A stretch of 64,000 nt of DNA from Pseudomonadota bacterium (GCA_003247575.1 QJZC01000050.1:1-64000); one strand, 5' to 3'. Positions 1 to 9,639 are shown, counted from the first letter of the stretch. Program-made: numbers and translations. Notes: generated by a model from the letters alone, not told the origin.

Positions 1-140
1 ATATGAACGGCGGCGTCGTCGCCTGCATGCTCGCGATGTTGGTCTACCTCACGTTGATGGCATTGGTCGTCGGGATTCGCTTCGTATCTGGCCGCTGGCA
101 AGCGATCAACCTCGCCGGAGTTCCGGAACTGACCCAGTAA
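1..140 (+). CDS. C-terminal end of a membrane protein, possibly a MATE-family efflux transporter (partial)
   Basis: An open frame enters from the left edge and stops with TAA at 138-140. The visible 45 residues hold one hydrophobic helix (about 20 residues of Val, Leu, Met and Ala) followed by a short polar tail containing GIRFVSGRWQAINLAG. A last helix followed by an Arg-x-x-Ser-Gly-Arg-Trp tail is how many MATE multidrug/cation antiporters end. That family call is by resemblance of a short tail only. The gene's start and catalytic core lie outside the window. It would be an inner-membrane protein. Confidence 0.4.
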   Translation, partial: MNGGVVACMLAMLVYLTLMALVVGIRFVSGRWQAINLAGVPELTQ

Positions 141-693
141 ATTCACCGTCGGTTAGACGCCTTCGACTTGCGCTTCATCGGCCCTCGAGCTGTTAACGTC
201 GTGCGTGTGAGCCCAGGCGCAGGTCCGTACGTACTCCCATGCAGTGAAGTCCTGTCCCGCGTAGTCCTGTCGCGGTAAGTCCTGTCGCGGTAGTTGGGAG
301 TGAGGCCAACTCGGTGGACCTGAACACTCGTTCGTCTCGGGTTGGTACCTAGCGATGGGGGGGGGCGGATTCCGAACCGAGAGAGCGGATGAGAGACTCG
401 GATGTCCGCTATCCATTTGGCAAAGTCGCGCTCTCCTAAGTCTAGATATGCTCTTGAGCTTATCCCTCACGATTGGATCGATCTCAAACGCAGAATTCTG
501 ACTGTTCGAACTCAATCGCATCTACAATACCCAAACTGAGCTCATACTATTCAAGCCTGTCAGCCGACCCAGTTGGATCGCATCCAGTGGCGAGCACCTC
601 GAGTCAGCCGGCGCGCTGGCGCCCGCTGTGACTCTGCAAGCAGACTGCTTCCGTCCTTGTTGGTTGCTAAGGCTAAGGGGGAGTTAATATTTT
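141..693. other. Non-coding region of about 550 bp upstream of the TonB receptor gene
   Basis: I find no convincing gene here. A minus-strand open frame (153-521) exists but has no family signature, no clear ribosome site and a composition unlike its neighbours. The stretch is less GC-rich than flanking genes, carries an approximate 15-bp tandem repeat (246-291) and a run of nine G (357-365). It presumably holds the promoter of the receptor gene at 694, but I could not pick one -35/-10 pair with confidence. Confidence 0.5.
246..291. repeat. Approximate 15-bp tandem repeat, three units
   Basis: The unit AAGTCCTGTCGCGGT occurs about three times in succession. The first copy is the most diverged (CCCGC instead of CGCGG) and the last two are nearly identical. 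It is too short and too tightly spaced to be a CRISPR array. Function unknown. Confidence 0.6.
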
Positions 694-3153
694 ATGGCGC
701 GGGTAACTCATTCTGATCGCGGCCATCTCTTTTTCTTGGTTCTTTCTTGTGCGTTGGCTTCTGGAGGGGTGGGCTCACTGGTTGCGCCTCTCGCCCATGC
801 ACAAGAGAACGAGTCAGAGGGCTCCAGTGCCTCCGTTCCACGCGCGCTCGACAAAATCGAGATCGAAAACATCGTCGTGACGTCGCGGAAGCGACTCGAA
901 CGAGAGCAGAGGATCCCGATCGCCATTTCTGCGGTGACCCAGGAAAACCTCCGGGACGAGGCGATCGATCGAATCCCCGCAATTTCCCCGCTCATTCCCA
1001 ATGCCAACTTCGACAGGCGGTCGGCATCGAATGGCCGGCTCACTATCCGCGGGCTCACCGAGTTCGACCCAAATCCTGCTGTGGATCCAGCAGTTGCCAC
1101 CTATCTCGACGGGGTCTACCAAGCGCGGTCCATCTCCGCGGAGCAATCCCTCTACGACATCGAGCGGATCGAGGTGCTGCGCGGCCCCCAGGGGACCGTC
1201 TTCGGAAAGAACGCGCTCGGCGGCGCGATCAACATCGAGACGAAGGCCCCTGGCTTCGATCGGGATGGCTTCCTGTCGGTCGGCGTCGGAAACTTTCGCT
1301 CGGTGAACACCGTCGCCGCATTCAATGTCCCCATCGTGGATGAGCGCCTGTCCACGCGGTTCGCGTTCACGACGCGCAAACGCGACGGATTCCAGAAGCA
1401 GGTCGATGGCTCCGATCGCGACGACGAGGCCGTCCTGGCCGGGCGCTTCTCCGCGCTCTATTTCCCGAGTGAGAGCGTAGAGCTTCTGTTCACGTTTGAT
1501 CACGCGAAAGAGCAGAAGGAGGTCGGGACCGGGAAGTGTGCACTCACGGATACCTCGGGGCTCGCCGATCCGAACTCGTTCCAGTCGGTGTTGGCCTTGG
1601 TTGGGTTCCAAGACCGTTGCGCAGCCATCCAAGCCAGCGGCAATCCGTACCGCGTGGATTCAGAGGTATCCCCCGATGAGGACGTGTTGTCCGAGGGGGC
1701 CACTGCTCGGCTGACCTGGGCCGTGACTCCTGACACGCAGTTCACCTCGCTCAGCGCTTGGCGTCTCACGGAGAACAAGATCCCCTTCGACTTCGATGCG
1801 ACCGGCATCAGTATCATCAGCGAACCGGCGGACATTCGGCAGAACTCCTACAGTCAGGAGTTCCAGCTGGCCGGCACGATGCTGAACGGAGATCTGGAGT
1901 ACTTGGTGGGACTCTACGGGCTCTTGGAGAGGGCCCGTTTCAAGAATCCGAATGGCGGTGTGTTTCCGAACCTGACCGCCGCGGACATCGTCATTCCGAT
2001 TCCCGACGTGGATGGCGACGGGGACCCCAGCAACGACGCTGCGGCCACGGCTGACCTCCTTCGCGGAGCTCAAGAGGACAACGACCAGAAGAACGACAAC
2101 TTCACGTACGCGCTCTTCGGCCAGCTGCGCTACAACATCACCCCAAAGCTTCGTTTCGTGGGTGGGCTGCGCTTCGAGCGCGATCGACGCAGAATCTTCA
2201 AGAAGGTCACGGCGTCGACCCCGGGGCCCTGCTCCAGCCTCGGGTCGTTGGTCCCAGTCGCAGTCGGTACGATCTGCAATTTCTACGACCGGTCAGAACG
2301 CTTCAGTGACTTTCAACCGTCCGCATCCCTGACCTACAGCTTCTCGGACAACATCATCAGTTACCTGAGCTATGCCACCGGCTTCAAGGCCGGCAGCTTC
2401 AATGCGCGGTCGTTGAACAACGATCTTCCCGGCTTCGTCGATGTAACTGGGATGTTCAACCCAGGGATCCAGGAGAAGGTGTCGATCGACCCCGCGAAGC
2501 TGACCACCTACGAGGTGGGTTTCAAGGGAACCTTCGCCGATGACCGGCTGCGCCTCAACGCCTCGGCGTTCTACAGCATCTACGACGCGATCCAGACCCT
2601 GACAATAAGTTCATTCACGCCAGATGCCGTCGCGCCGGGATTCGGGAACGCGGGAGATTCCGTGATCACGGGTGTCGAGGTAGAGGGGACCTGGCTCCCG
2701 ACGACGAATCTGCGTCTCGGGTTCACCGGTGGAATCCTGAACGACCGGTTCACCGACTTCGACGAACCGTTCATGGGACAGCCCGGGCGACCGGTGTTGG
2801 GCGACGGGCGCCTCCCGTTCTCCAGCAAGTATACCTACGCCGTCACGGCAGACTATGTGATCGACACGCGGATGGGGCAGCTCTCCGTTGGCGCCGCCTG
2901 GAGGGGGCGCACGAAGACTTTCTTCGACCCAGAAAATTCGGACAGCACCGCACAGGGAAAGATGGGGCTGTTGTCCGGGAAACTGATACTCGAGCTCCCC
3001 GATGGACTCACCGAAGTGGTGGTCACGGGATCGAATCTGCTCGATCGCGAGTTCACGTCGTTCGGGGTCGATTTCACGAATCTGCTCGGGAGCAAGACGC
3101 TGTTTCCGGGTGCACCGCGTCAGTTCGGCATCGAGATTCGGCGCCGCTTCTGA
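694..3153 (+). CDS. TonB-dependent outer-membrane receptor
   Basis: An 819-aa TonB-dependent receptor that would import a scarce or bulky ligand across the outer membrane using TonB-ExbBD energy. Residues 1-36 form a signal peptide ending AHAQ. A TonB-box-like segment (IEIENIVVTSRKR) lies near 55-67. The plug domain (about 75-185) contains RGPQGTVFGKNALGGAINI, a hallmark of the family, and the rest is a 22-strand barrel ending in the outer-membrane C-terminal Phe. ATG 694 follows AAGGGGGAG (675-683) at good spacing. The stop overlaps the start of the P450 gene, so receptor and P450 are probably translationally coupled and act on the same ligand, perhaps a terpenoid or steroid (inference). The family is sure; the substrate is not. 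Confidence 0.93.
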   Translation: MARVTHSDRGHLFFLVLSCALASGGVGSLVAPLAHAQENESEGSSASVPRALDKIEIENIVVTSRKRLEREQRIPIAISAVTQENLRDEAIDRIPAISPLIPNANFDRRSASNGRLTIRGLTEFDPNPAVDPAVATYLDGVYQARSISAEQSLYDIERIEVLRGPQGTVFGKNALGGAINIETKAPGFDRDGFLSVGVGNFRSVNTVAAFNVPIVDERLSTRFAFTTRKRDGFQKQVDGSDRDDEAVLAGRFSALYFPSESVELLFTFDHAKEQKEVGTGKCALTDTSGLADPNSFQSVLALVGFQDRCAAIQASGNPYRVDSEVSPDEDVLSEGATARLTWAVTPDTQFTSLSAWRLTENKIPFDFDATGISIISEPADIRQNSYSQEFQLAGTMLNGDLEYLVGLYGLLERARFKNPNGGVFPNLTAADIVIPIPDVDGDGDPSNDAAATADLLRGAQEDNDQKNDNFTYALFGQLRYNITPKLRFVGGLRFERDRRRIFKKVTASTPGPCSSLGSLVPVAVGTICNFYDRSERFSDFQPSASLTYSFSDNIISYLSYATGFKAGSFNARSLNNDLPGFVDVTGMFNPGIQEKVSIDPAKLTTYEVGFKGTFADDRLRLNASAFYSIYDAIQTLTISSFTPDAVAPGFGNAGDSVITGVEVEGTWLPTTNLRLGFTGGILNDRFTDFDEPFMGQPGRPVLGDGRLPFSSKYTYAVTADYVIDTRMGQLSVGAAWRGRTKTFFDPENSDSTAQGKMGLLSGKLILELPDGLTEVVVTGSNLLDREFTSFGVDFTNLLGSKTLFPGAPRQFGIEIRRRF

Positions 3154-4376
3154 TGACCTCCTCGCGCGCAAATGGCGGGGGCGGCACGAGGCCTGCCTAC
3201 GAGCTCTCGCTACCGATGACTCTGGCAGAGTGTCATGAGCTGGATGGGGAGGCGAGCGCCGCTGGCTCGGTGGCCTACACGGTGGAGGGTGCTCCGGTCT
3301 TCCTGCGCTATGACGGCGTCGCCAGGCTTCTGGCGCATCGCGGTGCGGTCACCGGATTTCTCGGGATGCTCGAGGAGTTCTATCCAGACGGCCTCATCCG
3401 GCAGTGGCTCGACCACTTCATCCACAATCCGGATGAGGCCATCCACTCTCGCTTGCGGTCCCTCGTCTGGAGATCCTTCGCCGTGAGGCCCATGGAGCGG
3501 ATGCGCCCGATCGCGCGGAAGATTGCCGAGGAAGAGTTGGATGCGCTCTCCCCCGGGGACGTGTTCGACGCCTTCGACGCGTTCTCGGCCCGGGTGCCCC
3601 TACGCGTTCTCGGGGCTCTGATGGGAATCCAAGACGAGAACACGGACGAGCTGCGGAGCTGGATCAGGGATTTTTGGCCCGTCTTCCTCGTGACCGAACC
3701 GAGTGCCGAAGTGCGCGCGAGAGCCGAACGTGCAACTGAGAAGCTGTTCGAGATCACGGACCGCCTGATCTCGGAGAGGCTCGAGAATCCGGGTGCGGAC
3801 TTGATCTCGGAGCTCGCACAAGCAGAGCGAAGTGGCGCACTCACACGCTTCGAGCTGCAGGTGATGCTGTCGGGGCTGCTCTTTGCCGGCACGGATACGA
3901 CCAAGTCGCTGATAGGCCTCGGGCTCTATCTGCTCTCGGAGCATCCCGACGAGCTCGAGAAGCTCCACCACGACCCAGAGCTGGCAGTCCCTGCGGTCGA
4001 AGAGATCCTGCGGGTTTCATCGCCCGTTCCATGGGTCCCGCGAGTCGCAACCGAACGTATCGTGTGCGACGAGGCTACTTTGGAGCCAGGTACGTTTTTC
4101 CTGCTCTCGCTGTCTGCAGCGAATCTGGATCCAGCTGCTTACTCGTTTCCGCGGCGCTTCGATCTGTCCCGCAAGGAGTCCCCGCATCTTGCCTTCGGGC
4201 GAGGACACTACTTCTGCCTGGGTGCGGCGCTGGCCCGTGTTGAGGGACAGGAGATGTTCAGAGCGCTGGCGGCGAGAGGCATTCGGCTTGGTAGGCTCGG
4301 TGATCCGCCACGCTGGAGGCGTAGCACCGGCTTCATGGAACCCAGCGAAGCCGTACGTTTCGAGGTGCTCGCCTAG
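3153..4376 (+). CDS. Cytochrome P450
   Basis: A 407-aa soluble bacterial-class P450 monooxygenase. The I-helix oxygen-binding motif AGTDTT is at 245-250, the K-helix ExxR at 284-287 and the haem loop FGRGHYFCLG at 348-357, with the thiolate ligand Cys355. The residue two before the Cys is Tyr353, where this class normally has His or Arg to contact a haem propionate. The coding sequence (CAC TAC TTC TGC) is unambiguous. Start ATG 3153 overlaps the receptor stop (TGATG), implying coupled translation and a shared substrate. No ferredoxin or reductase gene is next to it, so electron donors must be encoded elsewhere. The subfamily and reaction cannot be named from sequence alone. Confidence 0.92.
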   Translation: MTSSRANGGGGTRPAYELSLPMTLAECHELDGEASAAGSVAYTVEGAPVFLRYDGVARLLAHRGAVTGFLGMLEEFYPDGLIRQWLDHFIHNPDEAIHSRLRSLVWRSFAVRPMERMRPIARKIAEEELDALSPGDVFDAFDAFSARVPLRVLGALMGIQDENTDELRSWIRDFWPVFLVTEPSAEVRARAERATEKLFEITDRLISERLENPGADLISELAQAERSGALTRFELQVMLSGLLFAGTDTTKSLIGLGLYLLSEHPDELEKLHHDPELAVPAVEEILRVSSPVPWVPRVATERIVCDEATLEPGTFFLLSLSAANLDPAAYSFPRRFDLSRKESPHLAFGRGHYFCLGAALARVEGQEMFRALAARGIRLGRLGDPPRWRRSTGFMEPSEAVRFEVLA

Positions 4377-4404
4377 CGACCCAGCGGTCCGTGGCCGGGG
4401 CTCC

Positions 4405-4462
4405 GGAATCGCGGACGCGGGGCCTGGTCGCGGACTCCCAACGGCCCCGCGTCCGCGATTCC
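4405..4462. terminator. 20-bp perfect inverted repeat, probable terminator hairpin after the P450 gene
   Basis: Arms 4405-4424 and 4443-4462 are exact reverse complements, very GC-rich, with an 18-nt loop. The structure begins 29 nt after the P450 stop. No T-run follows, so it is either a Rho-assisted or 3'-stabilising hairpin, or a dispersed repeat, rather than a textbook intrinsic terminator. Confidence 0.55.
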
Positions 4463-4794
4463 AGTGCCTTGGTCGTCCTGCGTAGGCCGGGAGAGCGGAC
4501 TTTGCGGAGCTTCTACTCGGTATCGGCCAGGCCGATCCTGCAACCGTGCATTTCGCGCCAGTCCGAGCACGTATTCGACTCGATTCCGTTCACACCGCGG
4601 AGCGTAGGCTGCCGCATTTACTGTTCGGCTTGCAAGTCGAAGTGTCCGGAAACTGTCCTCCCTTCGGGGGACCTGTAACACGCATGATGGCGAAGAATGC
4701 CCGCGCAGAGGACCGCAGGAAGAGCAGGGGTGCTCGGGCTTGCGGCTCTGCTGAACCGGCCTCCCTGCGCACCCACGGCCGGCAGGAGTCCCTC

Positions 4795-5814
4795 ATGCAG
4801 CTGACGAACCATGCCTCTCCCACGAAGATCGATCCTCTGTTGGCCGCGCGGCGCAGCGCGGAAGGGGCGATAGCGGACTTCGAACTCTCCTTGCGGGATA
4901 CGGATCGCAGCCTGCGGCGCGCCCAGCAGACGCTCCCCTCTGAGTCGGTTCGCGAGCAGATCGCGCAGGGCTTGCACGAGTGCACAGACGTGCTCGCGCA
5001 GATCGTGGAACTCTGGCCGGAGCTGGAAGTCCCGCTCACGGAGCAGTTCCGTCGAGAGATCGGTCCGTGGCTCTATCGCTCGCGGTTGTTCTGGCGGAGT
5101 GCCTTCCAGCCGCATGGGTACGCGGGCGACTTCCGCATCATCGAGTGGATCTACGAGCTGGAAGCCACGCTCGGCCAGCGCGATGATCAGCCTGGCATTG
5201 TCAACTGTCTCGACTATGCGTTCTCACAGATCAACAGTACACGTGCCCTCTGGGCTCGGCGAGAGCGCCTGCGTCGGATCGTGGAGGAGGAGCTCGAACG
5301 TGTCCCCACGTTGCGGATCCTGGATGTCGCATGTGGCGGTTCGCGCTACGTAGCCGATGCAGCTGCCACCTGTGACCCCGCGCGCCTCCACCTCACCTGC
5401 GTCGATCAGGATGCCTCTGCCATTCGCTTCGTCGAACGAAGATTCGAGGCGCTGGGTCTGAAGAGCTTCTCGGCGCACTGCGGCCCTCTCAAGGAGCTCG
5501 CGCAGGTGACCCGTGACCGACGCTACGACCTCGTTTTCTCCGCGGGTCTGTTCGACTATCTCGACGATGGCACTGCAAGGGGTCTCCTGTCGCAGTTCGC
5601 CTCTCTGCTGAATCCGGGAGGACTGATTGCGATCTCGAACTATCATCCCGACGACGATACGGCCTTTCTCAAGAAGATCGCAGTCAACTGGGACCTGATC
5701 TTCCGCACCGAAGCAGATCTGCTGCGGATTATGCCCAAGGGGATGACCGGAGAGACCGAACGCTCTTCCGAGGGATCGCTTGCGTTCCTGTTTGCGAGGG
5801 TTCCCTCCTCCTAG
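4795..5814 (+). CDS. Class I SAM-dependent methyltransferase, PhcB-like (3-hydroxy fatty acid methyl ester synthase type)
   Basis: 339 aa from ATG 4795, chosen because AGGAG (4784-4788) sits 6 nt upstream. The open frame extends further 5' but that part has no methyltransferase character. An N-terminal helical region contains HGYAGDFRIIEWIYEL (107-122). Motif I (ILDVACGGSRYVAD, 175-188), the ribose-binding acidic residue (VDQD, about 203) and LVFSAGLFDYLDD (246-258) form the Rossmann methyltransferase core. The GYAGD and SAGLFDYL signatures are those of PhcB-like proteins, which in Ralstonia make the quorum signal methyl 3-hydroxypalmitate. The true substrate here is unknown. It converges on the kinase gene, 15 bp between stops, which is suggestive because phcB also neighbours a sensor kinase. 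Confidence 0.72.
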   Translation: MQLTNHASPTKIDPLLAARRSAEGAIADFELSLRDTDRSLRRAQQTLPSESVREQIAQGLHECTDVLAQIVELWPELEVPLTEQFRREIGPWLYRSRLFWRSAFQPHGYAGDFRIIEWIYELEATLGQRDDQPGIVNCLDYAFSQINSTRALWARRERLRRIVEEELERVPTLRILDVACGGSRYVADAAATCDPARLHLTCVDQDASAIRFVERRFEALGLKSFSAHCGPLKELAQVTRDRRYDLVFSAGLFDYLDDGTARGLLSQFASLLNPGGLIAISNYHPDDDTAFLKKIAVNWDLIFRTEADLLRIMPKGMTGETERSSEGSLAFLFARVPSS

Positions 5815-5829
5815 CAGAGGACACCCACG

Positions 5830-8800
5830 TCAATCGATTCGCAGCCCCATCGCGTTGGCCTTCGAGCGGAGCTGTGTCACCTTCGCATGTGCACCCCACT
5901 CGGAGTAGAGGTCGGCCGCATCCCTGAGCGCTTGCCTTGCGTCGATGTTTCGACCCAGCTGACTCAGCAGCTCGCCTCGACGCTCATGTAGAAGAGCGGC
6001 GTGATGGCGATAGCCACCTCGGGTTGCCGCCCTCGCAGCTTCCTTGTAGCGCTCCAGCGCAAGTGGATGGTGTCCTCTCAGGTGGGCGCTCGCAGCCGTG
6101 AGTGCGGATTCCATGTGCCGAAAGTCGGGTCCGATCCGCGCCCAGGTTCGAATCTGGCGCAGCTGGGTCGAAACGATGCGCCGAGCGTGCCGCCGGTCGA
6201 TGCCCGTGCCGGCCGCGGCGCTCGCCGCGAGAGCACCGAAGAAGGCATGATCGACCAGCTGCGAGACGGTGGCCCCGACCTCGCGCACCCGCCAGCGGAT
6301 CGATTCAGAGATCCGCACCGCCTCGGTATGCTGACCGAAGACGCAGAGAATCCCGAGCCAGAAGGCCCACGCCTGCATGGCGTCGTCAGCGGGCGAGTCA
6401 CTGGCGAGCTGGAGTGCGCGCACATCGGTCAGAAGCTGCGAGACGTTGGCCTTCGGATCCTGCAGAGACTCGAGTGCGGAGACCTGGAGCTCCGTCGAGC
6501 GATGCATGCGCACTCCGAGCGCCTGGTACTCGCGCCGTACGTTCGCCAGGGGTTCGCCGCACAGGGCGAGATAGCCTGTGCGCTGCAGGGCTGCATAGTA
6601 GGCATACTCGAGGTCGCCGAACTCCATCAGAGCCTCGCAGTCCATCCGCAGTGGCTCGAGGACGCTGCGTCTTGGCTTCGTCCACGCCTCGACGAAGGCG
6701 TGAACGACGTAGCGAGCGCGCGCGCTGAACGGGACGTGAGGCACCGAGTCCGCCCACTCGAGCGCGGCGCGTGCGTAGCGATCCGCTCCTCGAAGATGAC
6801 GCAGGACACTCAGGCGAAACGCGGCATAGCCGGCGAGGAGCAGGGCCGGCGGCATGATGTAGCCTCGCGTGAGGTACGTCCGCAGGATGAACGAACACGC
6901 GAGAGTCGTATGCCGGATCGAGTTGACGCTGAACGCGCCACTTCCCGCGGCGATGATCAGGATCACCGGTGCCCAACGCGCGTGGTCAGGGGGAGAGGTT
7001 GGTCGCAGGAGTCGGTCATCGATTGGGCGGCGCAGCAGCCAGTCGCTGTGCAGGATCGCGGCCCGCGTACGTAGCCAAGAGGGCGCTCTGGGCCATCGCA
7101 CACCGAAGCGGGCGAGATTCTCGATGACCAGTGGAAGCACGGATTCGCCTGTCTGCGCGAGCTGCTCGATCGAGATCCGCTTTGCGCTCACGAGCGCGGA
7201 CTGCATCCGAACGAGCGGTAGCCGATCGAGCTCATCGAGGAGGGTGCGCCCGAGCTCGAAGTCGCGCTGCTGATAGGCGGCTTCGACGGAGTGGAACAAG
7301 AGATCGAAACTCAGCCCCGGATCGTCGCAGCCCATCCGCTCTCGCAGACTGCGCGCTTCCCCGAAGTATGCGCTGGCGGTGCCGCTGGCGCCCGCAGTGA
7401 GGGCCTGCTTGCCGGCCATCAGGTTCAGCTCGAGCGCTCGCGGCAGAAGGTCGGGCTCGAGCAGAGTAGTTCCATGGTTCAGATGGTCGACGATCTCGAA
7501 CACGCGATCGGGGACCGCGGCGGCGGGCACCCGCGCCAGAAGCAACATCCCTGCATCGCAGTGTAGCCGCGCGCGGTCCTCCTCGGAGAGCAGCGCCCGC
7601 GCTGCCTCGCGAATTCGGTCGTGAGCGAAGCGAAATCCAGCGGGAGCGGGAGCGAGCAGACCCTCGTCGCAGAGCTGGAAGAGAGCGGCCTCCAGCTGCT
7701 CCCGCGGATGTCGGCTCAGCTCGGCCAACGTGTCGACATCGAACACGTCCCCGGCGCAGCTGGCCAGCTGAACCGATTCGGCGAGCGCGGCCGAGAGGCG
7801 GCCGAGTTTCGCGGTCATCAGAGCGACGGCATTCTCGGGAATGTCTGCAGCTTCGATCCGGACGTCGTCCCAGGTCCAACCGATCCCGGCCTCGTAGTGG
7901 ATCAAGCCCAAGTCATACATGTGATATACGAACTGCTGGATCAGCAGCGGTGCACTACCGGTCTTGCGGCCCACGCAGGCGGCCAATCCCCGAGTCGCGT
8001 CGCTGGAACGTCCGAGTGCAGCACTCAGCATCTCGGCGCACGGCTCGAGTGTGAGTGGACTCAGCGTGATGGGATTTGCAGAAATCCCGCGCTCGATGAG
8101 CTCGCTCAATACGCGCGTGAGCGGATGAGTCTCACCCACGTCGGATTCCCGGTAGATCGCCAGCACGAGCAACGCGCTCGCTTCCGGATCGAAGAGCACC
8201 TCGCGGAGAAGGTCGCGGCTCGCCTCGTCGGCCCACTGGAGGTCGTCGAGCACCAGCACCAGCGGGTGCTCTGGCTTGGCGAACGAGCGAAGGAGGCGTT
8301 GCACCGCGAGAATGAGCCGCGCGCGGGCCGCGGCGTGCTCCACGGTCGGGAGTGGTGGAACTTCCTGCAAGACCAGCTCGAGATTCGGCGCGAGCTCGAA
8401 CAGCGCGGCGGCGATCGCGCCGAGAGCTCGCGCAAGCTCTTCACTCCAGCGCAGGAGAGCTGCATCGCTCTCCGTGAGAAGCTGGTCGACGAGTGCCGAA
8501 ATCGCCTGTGAGAACCCTGCGTACTGTCGGTCTGGTCGGTAGGCATCGAACTTTCCCCGCACGAGCCGGCCGCTTCGTTCGGCCAGTGGGCCTCTCAGCG
8601 CGTGCGTGAGGGCCGACTTGCCGACTCCCGGCGCGCCGGAGATCAGCGCTACCGTAGGCCGTCCCGATGCTGCTCGTGCGAACGCGGTGCGCACGGCGTG
8701 CATCTCGCGATCCCGTCCATAGAGCTTGGAAGAGAACAACGGGCGATGAGGCACGTCGGCGGTACCGAGGAGCATGTCGTCTGCGATGCTGCCGCGTTCA

Positions 8801-9639
8801 CGCAGCTGCCGGCGGCAATCGCTCAGGTCTACATGCAGCGCGTCCGCTGTCTGGTAGCGATCTTCGGGTGACTTATGGAGCAGCCTGAGGACGATGCGCG
8901 AAAGTGTGGACGGAAGCTCCGGTCGGATCTCGCTCGGTGGTACGGGCACCTTCGCGAAGTGTGCGTGGATCAGCGCGAGTGGGTCTGTCTCCAGGAATGG
9001 AGGTCGCCCCGTGAGCGCGTGGTACAGACAGGCCCCGAGCGAATAGAGGTCGCTCCGAGAGTCTACGCCTCGGTCCATGCGGCCCGTCTGCTCGGGCGAG
9101 ATGTAGACCAAGGTGCCCACGCCTGTCGCGATGCTGTGCAGTTTGCTCGTTTGCAGCGAGGCGCCAAGGGGCCTCGTGAGTCCGAAATCGATCAGATGAG
9201 TCTTCAGTGTCTGGGGATCGACGATCACGTTGGCGGTACTCAGATCTCGATGGATCAGGCGCGCCACATGGACTCGGGTCAGCACCAGAGCAAGCTGCAG
9301 GGCGACTTCGAGAAAGGCATCCGCAGACACACGGGTAGACTCCGCCCACGCCTTGAGCAGAATGCCAGGCACATATTCCGCGACGAGGGTAGGGCGTGCA
9401 TCCCCGTCGCCGGGGAGCACGCTCAACCCGCGTGGAACACCCGGTCCAGCCAGGCGCTGCAGGACCTCGAGCTCGCGATTCACCCGCGGCTCTGCGCTCT
9501 CCTCCTGGCCCTGGCGATAGGCCTTGAGGACCAGCTCCTGGCCATCGTCCTCCTGCATCGCCAGATAGACCTCACTGGTTTCGCTCCTGTGAAGACACTC
9601 CTTCAGTGAGAGACCTTCGGCAACGTAGACGAGAGGCAT
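5830..9639 (-). CDS. Giant Ser/Thr protein kinase - AAA ATPase - TPR protein (paralogue 1, kinase motifs intact)
   Basis: 1269 aa, cytoplasmic, no signal peptide. Residues 1-280 form a Hanks-type kinase: VLK Lys39, catalytic loop HRDLSTAN (130-137), DFG 151-153 and SPEQTGRMDRG activation-segment end (181-191). Then a LuxR/MalT-like or STAND-like ATPase: Walker A GAPGVGKS (335-342) and Walker B VLVLDDLQWAD (461-471). The remaining ~700 residues are helical and TPR-like and end in YSEWGAHAKVTQL. This is the layout of the trifunctional kinase/ATPase/sensor histidine kinase family, but it stops where the GAF and histidine-kinase modules would begin. Two paralogues lie at 19.9 and 23.8 kb. Likely an ATP-dependent signalling scaffold; inputs and targets unknown. 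Confidence 0.9.
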   Translation of the reverse strand: MPLVYVAEGLSLKECLHRSETSEVYLAMQEDDGQELVLKAYRQGQEESAEPRVNRELEVLQRLAGPGVPRGLSVLPGDGDARPTLVAEYVPGILLKAWAESTRVSADAFLEVALQLALVLTRVHVARLIHRDLSTANVIVDPQTLKTHLIDFGLTRPLGASLQTSKLHSIATGVGTLVYISPEQTGRMDRGVDSRSDLYSLGACLYHALTGRPPFLETDPLALIHAHFAKVPVPPSEIRPELPSTLSRIVLRLLHKSPEDRYQTADALHVDLSDCRRQLRERGSIADDMLLGTADVPHRPLFSSKLYGRDREMHAVRTAFARAASGRPTVALISGAPGVGKSALTHALRGPLAERSGRLVRGKFDAYRPDRQYAGFSQAISALVDQLLTESDAALLRWSEELARALGAIAAALFELAPNLELVLQEVPPLPTVEHAAARARLILAVQRLLRSFAKPEHPLVLVLDDLQWADEASRDLLREVLFDPEASALLVLAIYRESDVGETHPLTRVLSELIERGISANPITLSPLTLEPCAEMLSAALGRSSDATRGLAACVGRKTGSAPLLIQQFVYHMYDLGLIHYEAGIGWTWDDVRIEAADIPENAVALMTAKLGRLSAALAESVQLASCAGDVFDVDTLAELSRHPREQLEAALFQLCDEGLLAPAPAGFRFAHDRIREAARALLSEEDRARLHCDAGMLLLARVPAAAVPDRVFEIVDHLNHGTTLLEPDLLPRALELNLMAGKQALTAGASGTASAYFGEARSLRERMGCDDPGLSFDLLFHSVEAAYQQRDFELGRTLLDELDRLPLVRMQSALVSAKRISIEQLAQTGESVLPLVIENLARFGVRWPRAPSWLRTRAAILHSDWLLRRPIDDRLLRPTSPPDHARWAPVILIIAAGSGAFSVNSIRHTTLACSFILRTYLTRGYIMPPALLLAGYAAFRLSVLRHLRGADRYARAALEWADSVPHVPFSARARYVVHAFVEAWTKPRRSVLEPLRMDCEALMEFGDLEYAYYAALQRTGYLALCGEPLANVRREYQALGVRMHRSTELQVSALESLQDPKANVSQLLTDVRALQLASDSPADDAMQAWAFWLGILCVFGQHTEAVRISESIRWRVREVGATVSQLVDHAFFGALAASAAAGTGIDRRHARRIVSTQLRQIRTWARIGPDFRHMESALTAASAHLRGHHPLALERYKEAARAATRGGYRHHAALLHERRGELLSQLGRNIDARQALRDAADLYSEWGAHAKVTQLRSKANAMGLRID

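Noticed and set aside
246..291. Tandem repeats as a possible CRISPR array
   Set aside because: Units are contiguous with no spacers, only three copies, and no cas genes are in the window.
153..521. Minus-strand 122-aa open frame containing RQD repeats
   Set aside because: The peptide repeats come from the short DNA tandem repeat, there is no ribosome site or family signature, and Pro/Ser-rich composition suggests chance.
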